From contig OY757934.1 of the NCBI GenBank assembly GCA_963585895.1, positions 42,804,850 through 42,868,849 of the forward strand: a stretch of DNA of 64,000 nt, in the 5' to 3' direction. The translations under genes and the position numbers were made by a program. The notes beneath the pieces were generated by a model. The model was not told where the DNA came from. It searched no databases and saw only the letters and a program-made list of their open reading frames with translations. The DNA is from Sepioteuthis lessoniana. Taxonomy: Eukaryota > Mollusca > Cephalopoda > Myopsida > Loliginidae. Shown one piece after another: positions 11,011 through 22,589 of the stretch; position 1 is the stretch's first letter; each line of letters starts with the position of its first letter.

Positions 11011-11260
11011 TATATATATGTTTATATATATATATATATATACATGTGTGTGTGTGTGTGCGTGTGTGTGTGTGTGTGTGAAATGAACAAATAGCTATAG
11101 AAACGTTTTTCTTAAATAAAAAAAAAAATACTGGCAAACAGAGCGAGATAAAATTGAAATATATTGTTTCCTCACATCCTCGTGTCAGATCCATGACTAC
11201 AAGTTTCATTAATTTTTTGCCAAATTCATGAAATCATTAGATTAAAATGAAGCGAGAAAG

Positions 11261-11262
<2 letters not shown>

Positions 11263-11324
<62 letters not shown>
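11263..11324. repeat. (TA)n(GT)n microsatellite
   Basis: A compound dinucleotide repeat. A similar GT-rich tract lies at 11045-11080 beside the mariner end. Confidence 0.95.
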
Positions 11325-11326
<2 letters not shown>

Positions 11327-11611
11327 TAAAATTTAGAATAGTTTCTCTATCTGACTTATTTAGATTTTGGATATAAACCACTGAATTCAATATGCATACT
11401 TTTTAGTTTCAATATTTTACTATATATTTCCGATTTTACAGCACATTTCCTTTGAGAAAAACAGGCGGCACATATTGAGAGAAGACCTCTAGATTTATAA
11501 GTTATAATCATCATTAAAACACATTGTTGCAAGACGATGCTAATCTTTCATAATTTAAATTTCTACCTTAAAAAACAACTATTTTTTCATACAAAAAGAT
11601 TTATGCACATA

Positions 11612-11852
11612 CGGTGACCGTAGTTGAGGGCGACCAGAAGGGTCCCTTTTCAATAGCTGCTACACCGAGGTGTAGGGGAGGGCGCTACTCCTTTCCATAG
11701 ATTGCTCTAGTTTACCATTGATACGTACCTTATATTGCTGAGTGTGAAGTAAGGAGGTATCAAGTGCCATTTTTAAAGTCTTTGGTATGACGCGACCTAG
11801 GATTGAACCCAAGTCTCGCAGGCCATTGACAAACACTCTACCCACTGGGCCA
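11612..11852 (-). mobile_element. SINE-C with target duplication
   Basis: The minus-strand head (GGCCCAGTGGGTAGAGTG as box A, GGGTTCAATCCTAG as box B) and a body ending GTCGCCCTCAAC. A 9-bp direct repeat, ATGCACATA, flanks it (11603-11611, 11853-11861). Confidence 0.85.
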
Positions 11853-12039
11853 ATGCACATATAATTAATTATAACTAATAACTTTTATTGGTATTGATTC
11901 AAGCTGGAAATATTAAATAATTATATAGTCTTATTACTTCGGACAAATAATTCGACCAGAAACTAAAAACGTTTAGATCGATTAATGTTTTAAGTGTCAA
12001 ATAGTTAAATTGATTATTTTCAATACCTTATTTACTATT

Positions 12040-12650
12040 ACAATGAATTTTACTATAAAAATACATTGAAAAGGATTTTACAATGAGAATGCATTTTAAA
12101 TGCTTTTACAGTAAGAATTCATGATTTTACTATGAGAATTTATTAGAGATGATTTGGTTATAAAAATACATTGTAAAGGATTTTACTATAAAATGTATTA
12201 GAAATGATTTTACTTCAAAAATATATTGTACAGGATTTTCCAATAAAAACTCACTGAAAATGATTTTGTAATAAAAATACATTGTAAAGAATGAATTGGA
12301 AATGACTTTACGAATTCATTGGAAATGATTTTATAATAAAAATGCATTGGAAATAATTTTACTATGAGAATACATTGGAAATGATTTTACTATGAGAATA
12401 CATTGGAAATAATTTTACTATGAGAATACATTGGAAATAATTTTACTATGAGAATGCATTGGAAATAATTTTACTATGAGAATGCATTGGAAATAAGTTT
12501 ACGATTAGAATATATTGGAAATAATTTTACTATGAGAATTCATTGGAAATAATTTTACGATAAGAATTCATTGTAATTATTTACTATAAAAAACATTATA
12601 AAGGATTTTACAATAAGAATACATTGCAAATGATTTTGTATAGAATATAA
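12040..12650. repeat. 28-bp minisatellite
   Basis: About twenty diverged tandem units with consensus near ATTTTACTATGAGAATACAT followed by TGGAAATA. The central units (12350-12480) are the most alike and the ends the most decayed, typical of array ageing from the edges. No frame persists. Confidence 0.85.
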
Positions 12651-13167
12651 TTCGAACAAATTGTAATGTAATGGAACCAGCTATCATTTTTGTACGTTTT
12701 CTTTGAAACTTTCTATCCTTTATCAAAAATGTTCTGGATCCTTTACCAACATGTGAACTTGGTTGAGACAAAAGCAAAAAAGAATGAAATAAGACATGAA
12801 GTGGCGAGTAACAGAAGCCTTGTTAATTTTAGCCTCAGCAACTAGGTGATTCCTTATGTGTCACGTGACACGATGAGCTGAAAACAAAATGGGGTTGTTT
12901 TATTCGCGAATGTGTCTCTAGATATAAATATAGATTGCGGCCACCTGCACATGTGCGTCTCCCTCGTTGCCTCCCCCAACCAACTTACCACCAAGTCTGG
13001 ATGACCCTACATGGGCGGTGATGATAGGCACTGGATTAAATAAACATGCAATGATAATAACAGTCGCGCGTAAAAAATGTATCATTGGGAAAGTTTTCGA
13101 TGTGCAGCCCCACCCAGCTTTATGGCGTTATTCACTGGGAATATTTGTCTCTAGCGTTAAATAAATG

Positions 13168-13218
<51 letters not shown>

Positions 13219-13427
13219 GGAGGTTCCATGATATACAAAGCATAAGAGTGTTTTCTTTCAATTGGATATTTTTTAAATTAATATTTAATAAATTAACTTA
13301 TATATTTTTAAAAAATAACTAACTCCTTCCAAATAATATACCCAGTCATCACGATTTAAAATGCTCTGAATGTATCGCCTGCTTTATGGTAAGACAACCA
13401 AAAAAAAATTGGAAGAAAGTGTAGAGT
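12651..13427. other. No gene seen; (CA)n at 13165-13206
   Basis: The 65-residue plus-strand frame at 12967-13164 has no recognisable domain. A CA microsatellite follows it. Confidence 0.5.
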
Positions 13428-13545
13428 ATCCCTTTAATGCCATTACTCCCAAGCTCACTCTGACTCTGAGTGGTAGTACCTGTTAGTATCTCATCTATAA
13501 GTCGAGTAGATCTGTTTAAAAATTATTAGTTATTCAATAGAATCG
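13428..13545 (+). mobile_element. SINE-D fragment
   Basis: It matches the segment ATGCCATTACTCCCAAGCTC...GGTAGTACCTGTTAG...TTTAAAAATTATTAG of the copy at 3.8-4.07 kb. A truncated remnant. Confidence 0.5.
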
Positions 13546-14702
13546 TGAATTGAATTACCACGACCAGAAATTCCTCAATTCAAAAAATAAAAATATGTAC
13601 ATAAATAGAATCGTGTTCAAAAATATCTTAAGAAATAACTCGACAAAAATGTAAATATGAACGTACAATGAATGCGATTCTTTAACCTCTAGACTTAAAT
13701 AACTCTTGACTGGTTGACATACCATTAAAATCAATCAACCAAAAATCAATAATAAAAAAAGGAATCTGAAAGCACTAAAAGTAGAAATATATGTTTCCCC
13801 TTTCACGACTACAGCAAAACAGTGTGAATAAATGTAGGAAGAATATTTTTCCTATTGATAAAAAAAAACATTTGGGAAAAATCTGCGGACTTAGAATATT
13901 GTTTAATCAAAACAATTTCAAAATACGTTATTTTAGTATGTTAAGAAAATGATCGGCAAACACAACTTTAAAATTTTATAAGGAAAAAAAATCACATCAA
14001 TCAGAATGCCTTGCAACTGCAGGGAAAAGGAAAGATGCTCTTTGAACGGCAATTGCATGATTAATGACATAAGACTATCCTCAGAAAGGAAGATGCTAAT
14101 GATGGTAACAATAAAAGGATATACATCTTTGGCAAAGAATTAAAATTGGAAAAATAGGATGTATAGTGCTACATTATTAAAATATGTTTGGCAAATAAGA
14201 GATTAAATTGATAAATCTCCCATCATAAAATGGGGGATTGAGAAAAGCCTCAGCGTAAACTGTAGAATCTAGAAAATAATTATGAATTCGGAAGTACCCT
14301 GAACCTAATAGATTGCTAAAAAAAAAAAAAGCATAGGCATATGAATACACTTATTTTGTCATTTACCATCTGATTAAACTCAAGATGACATTTCTCCATG
14401 TTTCTCTATATTTTGGACAGTCCAGATCGAAAAATGTCAATAAATAATAACTGTCTTTTTTTTTCTTTTTACGTGTGTCACGTGCACACATATCACGTCA
14501 CGTGACGAATCCTCATATTAAGGTTGCGAAGCCACTTTTCTCTTCTTTTTTGTCTGACGATTGTATTCTATACATGAAACACTGAGTAACGAATGAACTC
14601 AGCAGAAAAATAATATTTTAGATTTTAAACTCGCTGAGATATAGTGACATTGAGCACTTTTTACACAATTTTTCCAACTTTTCTTACTTTCCTTTTATCT
14701 CA
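13546..14702. other. No gene seen
   Basis: AT-rich sequence with no long open frame and no repeat shared elsewhere in the window. Confidence 0.5.
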
Positions 14703-14744
<42 letters not shown>

Positions 14745-14746
14745 AT

Positions 14747-14793
<47 letters not shown>

Positions 14794-14955
14794 TGCTGGT
14801 GATAAAGCATATATACATCTAAGAGAGAATAGCGTGGACACTGAGTCAAAGATGCTTGGTGACTGTAATTTTCTGGGTCTGATGATCATATAGGCGACAA
14901 ATTTACTGTTACCGAGCGTTGATGACTGTGTCTTTGGTATACAACTAATATATAT
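14703..14955. repeat. (TA)n, (GATA)n and a foldback copy
   Basis: (TA)n at 14708-14742 and (GATA)n at 14748-14793. An imperfect inverted repeat follows at 14810-14935, with GACACTGAGTCA facing TGATGACTGTGTC around TCTGATGATCATATAGGCG. Related foldbacks lie at 24.74 and 47.34 kb, all bordered by TA tracts. Confidence 0.65.
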
Positions 14956-15107
14956 ATATATATATCGAGAGAGAGGGGGGGCTGGAGAGGGAGAGATTAT
15001 AGATCTAAGTTATATATGTATATATACATGTGGGTGTATGTGTGTCATTATGTATATGCGTGTCTATAGAAATAAAATTAAAAAACTTCATTAAAACAAA
15101 AAAGCAG

Positions 15108-15212
15108 CCCCAGTGATGGGTTAAATAGTAGCACCACAGTTCTACAACGATGGGTTTGGCATTAAATATCCCACGACGGCTGATATGCCATTTAAAAGAA
15201 AAAGCAAGCCGT
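15108..15212 (+). mobile_element. SINE-A 3' fragment
   Basis: It carries ATGGGTTAAATAGTAGCACCAC and TTTGGCATTAAATATCC...GGCTGATATGCCATTTAA, the 3' half of SINE-A, without the tRNA head. Confidence 0.75.
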
Positions 15213-15830
15213 TTTATTAAGTCAATACACAATGGTTTATTTATTAATTTTTTAAGACAATGATGAAAGAATGTTTAAAAGTTTTGTAGTGGAAAGCCTC
15301 TTTTTTATGTTCATTTTTAGTAAATAATCACACACTTGAAAAAAAGAAATATTTTTTCTAAATTTTAAAAGGTTACTTTTCTACTTTCGACTACACTCCC
15401 TTTTGCTAGGGTCTTAATTTTTTTTAAGATTTAAAGGTTTTCGTAGTAGCCCCAGTAGGTGAGATCCCTTTTCTGAAACTTGAATTAGAAGTGTGGTTGA
15501 ATGGTCTATAATATTGACCACTTGAAGGTTTGTCTTCGAATATTTCTATATCTCGGTGCCATAACCCACCGCCTCAATTATTTGAGAGCGAGGAACCCAA
15601 GAATACATTGTAGAGAAAATTCCTATCATGTAGTTGAAGAGTCTTTTGGTATAAGGTAACAGTCCTACATAGAATGGAAGTTGTTGTGTGAAAACTTGCG
15701 TAAAGGCGTCGTATCGTGAGTCATACGACCCAAGGTTTGTTGGGGCGAAAGCACCTTCTGTCAGGAAATGCACACACTCGTGCATGCTTCTAGAAGTCAA
15801 GGCAGAAACACAAAGTGAATATTTGATTTT
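15213..15830. other. No gene seen
   Basis: AT-rich, with short overlapping frames on both strands around 15546-15957 that show no domain. Confidence 0.45.
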
Positions 15831-15955
15831 GCCGTGTCCTGAAGAAGGTTGTTATAACCGAAACATTCAACGTCAACTTTTTATGATAAATTCATCAAAT
15901 TTTGGATCATTTTGTTTTTCAATTTTTCCTCATATATATTACTATATATTTTGGT
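15831..15955 (+). mobile_element. Single copy of the hammerhead-bearing repeat
   Basis: This matches the minus strand of the 18-kb units: CCTGAAGAAGGTT...TAACCGAAACATTCAACGTC, then AACTTT and ATAAATTCATCAAATTTTGG. Here the motif is on the plus strand. Core CTGAAGA is at 15839-15845, GAAA at 15860-15863, and the predicted cleavage point follows GTC at 15874. Stem III has one mismatch and stem I upstream is poorly kept, so this copy is probably inactive. Confidence 0.6.
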
Positions 15956-16984
15956 AACAAATTATTGCTCACACAAGTTCAGTTAAAGAGTATGAAATGC
16001 TCTTTTTTATAATCTTGTTTCTTTTTCTCAATTTTTTCTTGATAGTTTCTTTGTATCATGTTCCAATTGAGAGGGAAGTTGCCCTAGGTTCTGCTCCCAA
16101 GCGCTTTCGACTCTATTAAAGGGAATTTTTTCGTGGGTATGATATTCATCCGACTTCTCACCCAATCAGATTTGACATGAAGACATCTTAGAGTTGGGAG
16201 CTACGCACAAATCAAAACTCACGCGTGGCCTTCACAAAAATGCTTGATCCCTTTAGCCTTCCTTATTTTTGGGCACGCTGGGCAATAAACCCAAAAATTA
16301 CCCCTTTTAGACGAGGGGAAAGTTTTGCCTCGGATGAAGGCCCTCTGAAACCAAGCTAATATCACTTTCTCACCCAACTGTCATGTTTTTATATAGTTTG
16401 GGTGTGATATTTATTTATTTGAAAGGGTTTATTATTGGTAGGGATGCTTTAGTTAACATGTTAGTTGTTACCAACAAAAAACGCCTGCAAATCCTCAAAG
16501 CTATCAGTATGAAAATAAACAACATTGATAAAATAGCATCAAACACTGTCTTTAACATATTAAACATCTTCAACAACTAACATGCTAACTAAAGCACCCC
16601 AAAATAATAAACGCTTCCAAAAAAAAATAGATATCGTACCTAAACTATACAAAAAAAACAATACTTATAAGAATAGTCCCTCTGAAGACGATCAGTCGAT
16701 ATGATAGAAAGTACACGAGAACAGAAATAAGAGAAACTTCTCTAACAACTGGACGCTGATAAATAGAAACTAACAAGAAAGGTAGAGTGAAAACATAAGA
16801 TCTTAAAAAGATGTGTATGTGTGTTTCCGTATGTGTGTTTAGTGTGTATTTGTGTGTAGTGTTTTTTTGTATTTTTATGTGTGTGTGTTTCTGCTTGTGT
16901 GTGTGTGTGTGCGTGTATGGTTCTATGTGAAAGTGTGTGTGTTTTTTCTCTCTGTGTGTGTTTCTCTGTATGTGTGTGTGTGTT
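15956..16984. other. No gene seen; GT-rich right end
   Basis: Unassigned sequence. GT-rich interrupted repeat occupies about 16810-16983 and produces overlapping low-complexity frames on both strands. Confidence 0.5.
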
Positions 16985-17268
16985 AGGAAGCGCTCGTGGT
17001 GTAAGGATTATCGTCATAGGAAATGGACTCAGCGACCCAAGTTCAAAACCTGGAAGAGGCTGTTTGCATTTTACATAACACTAATACCCTTGGGGAAAGG
17101 TATGAATCCAACTATTCTCTCCCAACTATGGTTAAATAGTAGGGCAGACTAGGCTCTTTAACCTTGGTATGGCAACCAGTCTAGGAGAAGGAAATCTCTG
17201 AATTCAAGATAGTAAAAATACGCTTGAAAATTGACCTTGTGTCACATCTAATCGAGGCGGATGGGTTG

Positions 17269-17270
<2 letters not shown>
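16985..17270 (+). mobile_element. SINE-B, near full length
   Basis: A tRNA-like head CTCGTGGTGTAAGGATTATC with a box-B-like AAGTTCAAAACCTGG. The body has CTAATACCCTTGGGG and GGCAACCAGTCTAGGAGAAG. The 3' part has TTGACCTTGTGTCA and ends GGGTTGGGTA, running into (TA)n at 17272-17321. Confidence 0.85.
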
Positions 17271-17323
<53 letters not shown>

Positions 17324-17568
17324 TGCATGTGTATGTATGTATGATGAGAATCTGTTTTGTAAATCTAAGAATTATCTTCTAAAAATTCGGTCAATGCTTC
17401 AAAACCGAAACAGAGTTGCAGTAGTATAAAATATTAAGTTAAAAGAAAAATCAGCAAATGAAATCAAATGACTTTACTAAAAGTTCCATGTATTGAAAAC
17501 ACTATTTTCATGCGGTAAAAAATTTTGCTATCTAAACTTTTTAGTCATTTCACTACCTGAAATCTTTT

Positions 17569-17613
17569 AGTACGATGTCGCAGTCCAACATGTCTGCCAT
17601 TACGCCTTGGAGA
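17569..17613 (-). mobile_element. SINE-A head fragment
   Basis: Only the tRNA-like part remains: GTACGATGTCGCAGTCCAAC and GCCATTACGCC, matching the reversed subfamily head at 52.5 kb. Confidence 0.55.
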
Positions 17614-17670
17614 TTCCTCGATGAAATCTTTTGTAATGACATTTGAATTAAATAGCATACTTTTTTAACT

Positions 17671-17671
<1 letters not shown>

Positions 17672-17757
<86 letters not shown>
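17672..17757. repeat. (CA)n(TA)n microsatellite
   Basis: About 30 bp of CA followed by 55 bp of TA. Confidence 0.95.
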
Positions 17758-17759
<2 letters not shown>

Positions 17760-18263
17760 GATCCTGTGGTACGTACAGAATTTAAACATTGCTTTAAAAA
17801 GCGATTGCATGGTATAAAGAACGTTTTAAAATCATAAAAATGAATTAAAATCGTAAAAAGAGAAACCCTTTCTTTCGGTCACTTCACTTCTGGGAATTAT
17901 TAGTGACAATCGATTTTGTACAAGAGGAATTAAGTATGGGATATTAAACAAAGGAAAATCTAAGAGGGGGAAGAAAAACACACTAAAAAAAATTACTGTA
18001 AGCCAGCAGAGTTGGTACTGTCGGTGTTTTCTTCTGATAATCCGAGAAGGTTAAATAAAATGCAATGGAGTAGAGCATTGCTTTTGGATACCCAATTCTG
18101 TAGTTTGTTTTTTGTTTTGTTTTTCTTTTTCTTTTTTTACTTTTTTTCTCTTTTTTTTATAAGTAATGCTTCCACCTGGAAGTTTTACTTATAGATATAT
18201 ACTAATATATATGTGGAAAAAATTGAAAGGCAAAATGACCCAAAATTTGAAGAATTTATTATG

Positions 18264-18311
18264 AAAGTTGACGTTGAACGTTTCGGTTATAATAACCTTC
18301 TTCAGGACTTT
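18264..18311 (-). ncRNA. Type-I hammerhead-like ribozyme, first unit
   Basis: Minus strand: AAAGT (stem I), C, core CTGAAGA, an extra A, stem II GGTTA/TAACC, GAAA, stem III ACGT/ACGT with a short loop, cleavage triplet GTC. Then one unpaired A and ACTTT, which pairs with AAAGT over 5 bp. Predicted cleavage lies between 18270 and 18269. All core residues are present. Confidence 0.6.
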
Positions 18312-18469
18312 ACTTTTTTGGTTTTTTGTTTTTTTTTTGTTTTTTTTTTTTGTTTTTCTTTTTTTATAAGTAATGCTTCCACCTGGAAGTTTTACTTATA
18401 GATATATACTAATATATATGTGGAAAAATTGAAAAGCAAAATGACCCAAAATTTGATGAATTTATTATG

Positions 18470-18517
18470 AAAGTTGACGTTGAACGTTTCGGTTAGAATA
18501 ACCTTCTTCAGGACTTT
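18470..18517 (-). ncRNA. Type-I hammerhead-like ribozyme, second unit
   Basis: The same structure as the motif 206 bp upstream; only the stem II loop changes (TTC in place of TTA) and all pairings are kept. Cleavage at both motifs would release a 206-nt RNA. Confidence 0.6.
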
Positions 18518-18520
18518 ACT

Positions 18521-18900
18521 TATTACTGATAGCTGCACTTCATTCGTTGATGTCTCCAGGATGGTAAATATACGCATGCATATGTATTCACAGAAATTTT
18601 CGGGAATTTTCTTTAGCTTCATATATACATGTAGATATGTAGGTATGCATAAGATTAAAGAAAAAAATTCCGTAAAGTTGATGTTGATGAAGGATGAGAA
18701 AGGAAAAGACATTTATTTTCCCGCGTTAATCAAAATTAGTATATCTCCTTGGTTATCTCCCATGCATACCACGCCAACCTTGCGATAAACAAACTTGCGG
18801 ATAAACATTTGCCATTTTAAATGTGTTACATCAACACTGGGTACTTATACATAACTTTGATTTTACTCCTCAGAAATGTTTCCCGCATCCCACCCACCCA

Positions 18901-18947
<47 letters not shown>

Positions 18948-19613
18948 GTCGTTTTTTTTTCCAGTCTTAGAAGTTGATAAATAAATGCATGAAGATATAT
19001 ACGTATAAAGTTGGTTATAAATAAACAGAGAGATATTATCAATTCAAGGAATAAACCATTAATATCATCGAATAAATAAACAACGGAAGTTATTTGCATA
19101 GTGAAATCTACTGGGCCTTTAAAAAATTACCAAATAAAAGTGAAGGAAGTTATCAGAGTTGTTGGTAGACCTTTTTTTTAGATTATCCGTAAAACTTCAT
19201 CTTTTCAACCTGTCTGCGTTGGCGGGAGATGATGTTTTCGTGTGAAACGACGGTTAAACATGAATCGGGTTCAGTCATTTCAGATCAAAAGTACATTTAC
19301 GTTTGCAGGCAAGCGTCATATTTTCAACAAAAATATTTATTGATGTTTTGAAATATGAAATATTTCTGGTCCGTAACCTCAAATCTTTTTATTTAGTATC
19401 ACCTGACTTCTTTAACCAGAAATAATTCATTTAGTCATATACCCAATTTGCATTATACATCTAGTAGACGATAGATAGATAGATAGATATGATCAGGCGG
19501 TGATAAATAGATAGATAAATAGATAATGTGCCGATTGACATAAAGAGATGCCTGTATCTAAGTACGTACCTCTGTTCGTAGATATAATGAGATGTGTAAA
19601 TTTATACATATGA
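18521..19613. other. No gene seen; (CT)n at 18904-18944
   Basis: Overlapping short frames on both strands (18392-18788) carry no domain. A CT microsatellite and a short (GATA)n at about 19470-19490 are present. Confidence 0.5.
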
Positions 19614-20044
19614 ATGTGGCAATGTAAGAACCCTGTGGCTTGGTGGGTTGAGGGTGCAGGTAAGAAGAGTAATGCCTACAAAATGACCATTGTGTTCTCT
19701 GCAGTGACTATGTCCGCATGTCTCTATTTACTTGTGGTGTCCCTTGGCACAATTTCCTGGGGTTGTTATGTGGGTTTAGTTGCTCGTCTTCCGTTACATC
19801 AAGTAGATTCATGGGTTTTTCGTACGGCCCCACTCCCCATTCTTTATGACCCAGTCTACCACCTGTTCTGTAAGAGTTGACATTTCCCATCAGCGATCAG
19901 GATTCTTTTTTTTTTTTCTTTTTTTGAAAGACCCTTATCACCACAAACCCCGAAGATTCGATAGGACCGAGTTGGAAGAGGGTGGTGGTTTACGATTTAC
20001 TTTGTCTTATGGTATTTTTGGAAGAATTGTGTGGCCATCTGGGT
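19614..20044. other. Unassigned, GC-richer segment
   Basis: Frames on both strands (19614-19880 plus, 19890-19708 minus) cover the same interval with no clear domain. It may be an old coding transposon piece, but I cannot place it. Confidence 0.35.
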
Positions 20045-20046
20045 GA

Positions 20047-20109
<63 letters not shown>

Positions 20110-20272
20110 TGAAACGGGAAAGACAAATAAAAAGGTAAGCAAAAGAAAGAGGAAAAGGGGTGGGGGGAAACAAATGAATGAAAAATAAAACAAGAAACAA
20201 AGGAGAAAGGAAAAAAGAACAAGTAAGAAGATAAATTCGAAAGAAAAAAATCAAGAGGAGTAAATAACAAAC

Positions 20273-20303
<31 letters not shown>

Positions 20304-20530
20304 CATGAGTATCGTAAGAAAGAAAACAAAGTAAAAGAAAGAGGATTACGAAAACAAGTAAAAAAGAAGCAAACAAAATTGGAAAGGAAGAGAAATGAAC
20401 AAATGAAAAAAAAACTAAAAATAAGAAAAAAAAAGAAAAACATGTTTTTAAAAAGATACCAATTGACAAAAGGTGACAAAAAAAGAAAAAAAGTGATGAA
20501 AGAAAGAAAGAGAGAAAGAAAGAAAGATTT
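20045..20530. repeat. (GAAA)n and purine-rich tract
   Basis: Pure GAAA at 20045-20108 and about 20274-20302, with degenerate A/G-rich sequence between and after. The long Phe/Leu/Ser-rich minus-strand frames (up to 184 residues) are translations of this strand-asymmetric tract, not genes. Confidence 0.9.
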
Positions 20531-21017
20531 ATTACCCAAACTTTTAAGCATCTCTCTGTATCCTTTTTTGGATTAATATCATGGTACGTCAACAAGTGAT
20601 TTTATTTGAAATCTCTTGACAAATATCTATTTCTTAGAAAAGCATTTCACACTCTGGTGCCTTCAGATTACTTGCTGAACCGAACGCTACGAATATCTTT
20701 AACAGATGTAGACATTTACTTCCTTAAATTAAGATCAGGCACAACGTCATACACTGTAAAACTTTCGTGGGAGAAGCTTATCATTTGGAAACGGAAAGCA
20801 ATAATAATATGAATTTCGATAAATGATTCTTAATATTTGCTAAGAACTGAAAATCAATGCCCGAAAAGTGACAGGCCCTATTTTAATGTTGTCTATTTGC
20901 TTTCAAATATTTCTTGAAATACTGTTGAAATTATTGTGGAACTATAAAATGAGGCGTTTCAAAAAAGGACGCAATCGTCTTTTTGACTTTGTAGGAAGCG
21001 CTAAAAATTCCAGCCAA
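20531..21017. other. No gene seen
   Basis: AT-rich sequence; frames of 68-70 residues without recognisable content. Confidence 0.45.
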
Positions 21018-21180
21018 CTCAGCTATTTAACCATACCTGGGGAAGAAGGGTTGGATTCATGCCTTTCGCTGAGGCATTAGCACAAAGTGAAATACAAATA
21101 GCTTGATCCAAGAATAGAACTTGGGTCGCTGATTCTATTTCCATTGACGATAAGCAAAGCGACTTCGCGCGTTATAAGAG
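21018..21180 (-). mobile_element. SINE-B, old partial copy
   Basis: Reversed segments CAGCTATTTAACCATACC, GGATTCATGCCTTTCGC and AACTTGGGTCGCTGATTC...GACGATAAGC correspond to the body and tRNA-like head of SINE-B. The 3' half is missing. Confidence 0.55.
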
Positions 21181-21344
21181 TGTGATATCTCAAATCAAAT
21201 ATTTTGAAGGGAAAAGACAACTAACTTCTTCAAGTCATTTATTTGTTAATATGAAATGGATGTACTTTGTGTGTATGTGTGTGCATGTGTGTGTATGTAT
21301 GTGTATGTATGTGCGTGTGCGTGTATGTAAGTGTGTGCGTTCGC

Positions 21345-21545
21345 TTGAGAGCATGACAGTTTTCGTTGTAGTACATGGATCCGATAAGCCGAGTTCAAAT
21401 CCAGGGCGCTACTGCCCTCTATTCTCCCTAACCAATTGGTATGGGTATTCAGTAGAATAGACTGGTCTCTTGAGCCTTGGTAGGCAACCAGTCTAGGACA
21501 ATCGAAGAACTCTAAATTGAAAACCTGAGAAGTGTTAGTTGGAGA
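21345..21545 (+). mobile_element. SINE-B, internally shortened copy
   Basis: Head remnant TTTTCGTTGTAGTACATGGA with GAGTTCAAATCCAGGGCG, then CTCTTGAGCCTTGGTAGGC and ACCAGTCTAGGACAAT. The central and 3' parts are reduced. A GT-rich tract (21268-21340) precedes it. Confidence 0.6.
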
Positions 21546-21827
21546 ATGCGTTGCATAAAGATGTACCATTCTTCTGTTATCTGCTTATCCAAAAAGTATA
21601 CCGGGTTCTATATAAGCATTCACTACTAAAAACAACCCGTGAAAGTAATCTAGCGGGTCAAATCTTCAAGAGAACTGTTGGGCATACATAAGTCGTGCCC
21701 GCCAAAGAGACAGCTCTATATTTGTATATCAGTATAGGAAAAACGTAGCGGAATCCTTGGGAGGTTTTTTGAAGAGTCTCAATTGATTAAAAAATGAAGA
21801 TACTTCTGATACATCTCAATATAAATA

Positions 21828-22589
21828 CAGGTATACATCAGGTTATGTCACTTCAAGTTAAGTCGTTCTCTGTTATTCGTCGTTTGTCAAAAAATATATG
21901 GAAAAATAAAAATCAAATTTAAGTCATTTTATTCAACTTTACATCTGCCTGCCACAAATATTGAAGTCGTAATGTCTCTAGAAAAGCGTTAAAAACACAT
22001 AAAATCATGTTACTGTACAATGAATAAGAATAAAAGTATATAAAATCACGACAATCCACAGCCATCTACGTCCTCGATGTAAATAAACAAATTGAATGTA
22101 AATATTGATAAATTTAACATAAATTAGTTTATTTTCTATCGCAAAATAATTTTAATAACTGAACTTGTTATTTAACCTTACAAAATCATTTTATTTTATA
22201 ATGTCTTATATCAAACCACATTGACAAATAAAAAGTCTACAGTGAACTGTAAAAATCGCCAAATTGTAAACATTTACATTTACATGAATGTACATGTATT
22301 CGTAAATTTAGATTCCTTTTTTTCTGTACTATATAAAAACTAAATTTATTTGTTTGTAAGCTTAAAATACATTCTATTTGACAATATATTATTAAAAATG
22401 CATTTTATAAATAAAATACAAAATAGGGAATAGTTATTTGTGGTTTAGCCTTGTGACATGTATATTCGACTTAAGTCGTCTTTCGACTGTTACGTCGGTA
22501 ATTTGTTTAAAGATAAGCGGCCTAAGTCATTTTTCGACTTATGTCGCCTCTCGTGAAAAAAATTCCCGACGTAAGGTGAGGTATACCTG
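21828..22589. mobile_element. Pogo/Tigger-like MITE
   Basis: The element is bounded by TA on both sides with inverted ends CAGGTATACATCAGGTTATG and, from the right, CAGGTATACCTCACCTTACG. The CAGG-ATACCTC start is typical of pogo/Tigger elements of the Tc1/mariner superfamily. At 762 bp without a transposase frame it is non-autonomous. The interior is AT-rich, with GACTTAAGTCG-like palindromic bits at the right end. Confidence 0.65.

Larger units (their letters stand above)
18104..18520 (-). mobile_element. Tandem dimer of a hammerhead-bearing unit (retrozyme-like)
   Basis: Two direct units of about 206-207 bp. Each has a T-rich tract, then ATAAGTAATGCTTCCACCTG, then AATTTATTATGAAAGTTGAC, and a minus-strand hammerhead motif at its right end. 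The two motifs share position and core. Tandem units of about 200 bp bounded by type-I hammerheads are the genomic form known for animal retrozymes and Penelope-like derivatives. No protein is encoded. Mobility is inferred from family copies at 1.8, 15.8 and 50.4-50.8 kb. Confidence 0.65.

Noticed and set aside
12040-12650. CRISPR-like array
   Set aside because: Contiguous diverged 28-bp tandem units without unique spacers: a minisatellite in eukaryotic DNA.
14810-14935. CTGATGA in the foldback family (also 24.8 and 47.4 kb) as a hammerhead core
   Set aside because: No GAAA in the required place and no stem III; the three copies do not keep a hammerhead order.
19614-19890. Opposite-strand frames that look partly protein-like
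   Set aside because: Both strands are open over the same interval and neither matches a family I know.
19997-20551. 184-residue minus-strand open frame rich in Phe, Leu and Ser
   Set aside because: It is a translation of the GAAA/purine tract; several frames of the same strand stay open for the same reason, and there is no domain.
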